Positions 6,795 through 7,439 of a DNA stretch of 7,439 bases are shown here, one piece after another; positions within the stretch are counted from its first letter, which is position 1; every line of letters starts with the position of its first letter. The notes under the pieces are model-generated. The model was given only the letters and a program-made list of their open reading frames with translations. It did not search any database and was not told where the DNA came from. Both the position numbers and the translations under genes were made by a program. This stretch comes from JAVJUS01 sp040220455 (GTDB taxonomy: Bacteria > Pseudomonadota > Alphaproteobacteria > DSM-16000 > Inquilinaceae), in NCBI GenBank assembly GCA_040220455.1, contig JAVJUS010000116.1, positions 1 to 7,439 of the forward strand. Reading direction: 5' to 3'.

Positions 6795-7439
6795 CCGCCC
6801 CGCCGGACCTGCCGCGCGCCACCTACCGGCTGCAGTTCCACGCCGGCTTCGACTTCGCGGCGGCCGAGGCCGTCGTCCCCTATCTCGCCCGGCTGGGCGT
6901 CAGCCACGTCTACGCCTCGCCGATCTGGCGGGCGCGACCCGGCTCGACCCACGGCTACGACGTGGTCGACCACGCCGCCATCAATCCGGAGCTGGGCGGC
7001 CGGGCGGCGTTCGAGCGGTTCTCGGACACGCTGCTGGCCCATGGCCTCGGCCTGATCGTCGACGCCGTGCCCAACCACATGGGCATCGGCTACGACAATC
7101 CGTGGTGGGTCGACATGCTGGCCTGGGGCGAGCGCTCACCCTTCGCCGCCTATTTCGACATCGACTGGCGGCCGACCGAGGCGACGCTGGCCGGCAAGGT
7201 CCTGTTGCCGGTCCTGGGCGACCATTACGGCCGGGTGCTGAGCGAGGGCTACCTGGTACCGGGCCTCGACGGCGGGCGCATCGTCGTGCGCTATCACGAC
7301 CACACGGTGCCGATCGCCGCGCGCGACCATGCCGAGATCCTCTCCGGCGCCGCCCAGCACGCCGGCAAGGACGGCCCGGCCGAGGCGGCCGCCGCGCTCG
7401 ACGAGCTGGCGGCGCTGGCGCGCGGGATCGCCGGCCGGC
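6791..7439 (+). CDS. treY: Malto-oligosyltrehalose synthase TreY (N-terminal part, cut by window edge)
   Basis: TreY is a GH13 isomerase that turns the reducing-end alpha-1,4 bond of a malto-oligosaccharide into alpha,alpha-1,1, giving the substrate of TreZ. The first 216 codons are present and the frame stays open to the right edge; complete enzymes are about 700-950 residues, so most is missing. Seen directly: ATYRLQFHAGFDF at the N-terminus (residues 10-22), GVSHVYASPIW, GSTHGYDVVDH, and conserved region I as DAVPNHMG (residues 91-98). Then come NPWWVDMLAWG, YFDIDW and KVLLPVLGDHYG, all distinctive of TreY and not of other amylase relatives. The catalytic Asp/Glu/Asp lie beyond the window, so activity cannot be judged here. 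The ATG overlaps the treZ stop. No good Shine-Dalgarno motif precedes it (GGGCAG at 6777-6782 is the nearest purine-rich stretch), so its translation probably depends on coupling to treZ. Confidence 0.95.
   Translation, partial: MTAPPDLPRATYRLQFHAGFDFAAAEAVVPYLARLGVSHVYASPIWRARPGSTHGYDVVDHAAINPELGGRAAFERFSDTLLAHGLGLIVDAVPNHMGIGYDNPWWVDMLAWGERSPFAAYFDIDWRPTEATLAGKVLLPVLGDHYGRVLSEGYLVPGLDGGRIVVRYHDHTVPIAARDHAEILSGAAQHAGKDGPAEAAAALDELAALARGIAGR

Noticed and set aside
3457..7078. Minus-strand open frames (3457-4683, 4758-6692, 6047-7078) opposite glgX, treZ and treY
   Set aside because: They are mirror frames of genes with complete catalytic motifs; their compositions are low-complexity Val/Ala/Gly/Arg with no recognisable domain.

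Overview
The window is very GC-rich, with G or C at almost every third codon position, and nearly all of it is coding. It holds two divergent gene groups that meet at a 251-bp intergenic region (2528-2778). The left group, on the minus strand, is bchI followed by bchD: the ATPase and the VWA-containing subunit of magnesium chelatase, the first committed enzyme of bacteriochlorophyll synthesis. The right group, on the plus strand, is glgX, treZ and treY: glycogen debranching enzyme plus the two enzymes that turn malto-oligosaccharides into trehalose. A separate bchI/bchD pair together with this composition suggests a chromosomal segment of a bacteriochlorophyll-making purple bacterium, most likely an alphaproteobacterium. 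The taxon is inferred from family resemblance and composition, not proven.

Layout. 1-1502 (minus) is bchD, cut by the left window edge after 500 codons; its VWA metal-site motif is visible but the extreme C-terminus is missing. 1499-2527 (minus) is complete bchI, overlapping bchD by 4 bp. 2528-2778 is the divergent control region; it has a weak candidate promoter facing bchI and a perfect 14-bp palindrome nearer glgX. 2779-4938 is complete glgX, 4935-6794 is complete treZ, and 6791-7439 is the first 216 codons of treY, cut by the right edge. All three gene junctions are ATGA start/stop overlaps, so each group is probably one transcript with coupled translation.

How the genes work together. 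BchI and BchD assemble into the ATP-driven motor that, with BchH (not in the window), inserts Mg2+ into protoporphyrin IX. GlgX trims branches from glycogen and releases linear malto-oligosaccharides. TreY rearranges their reducing end to an alpha,alpha-1,1 bond, and TreZ cuts off trehalose. The second group therefore turns stored glycogen into a compatible solute.

I found no RNA gene, mobile element, CRISPR array, pseudogene or clear terminator. All five genes belong to well-known families. The more unusual points are the head-to-head placement of pigment and trehalose genes, a four-cysteine cluster inside BchI, and the palindrome in the shared upstream region. I do not see evidence for an undescribed system.
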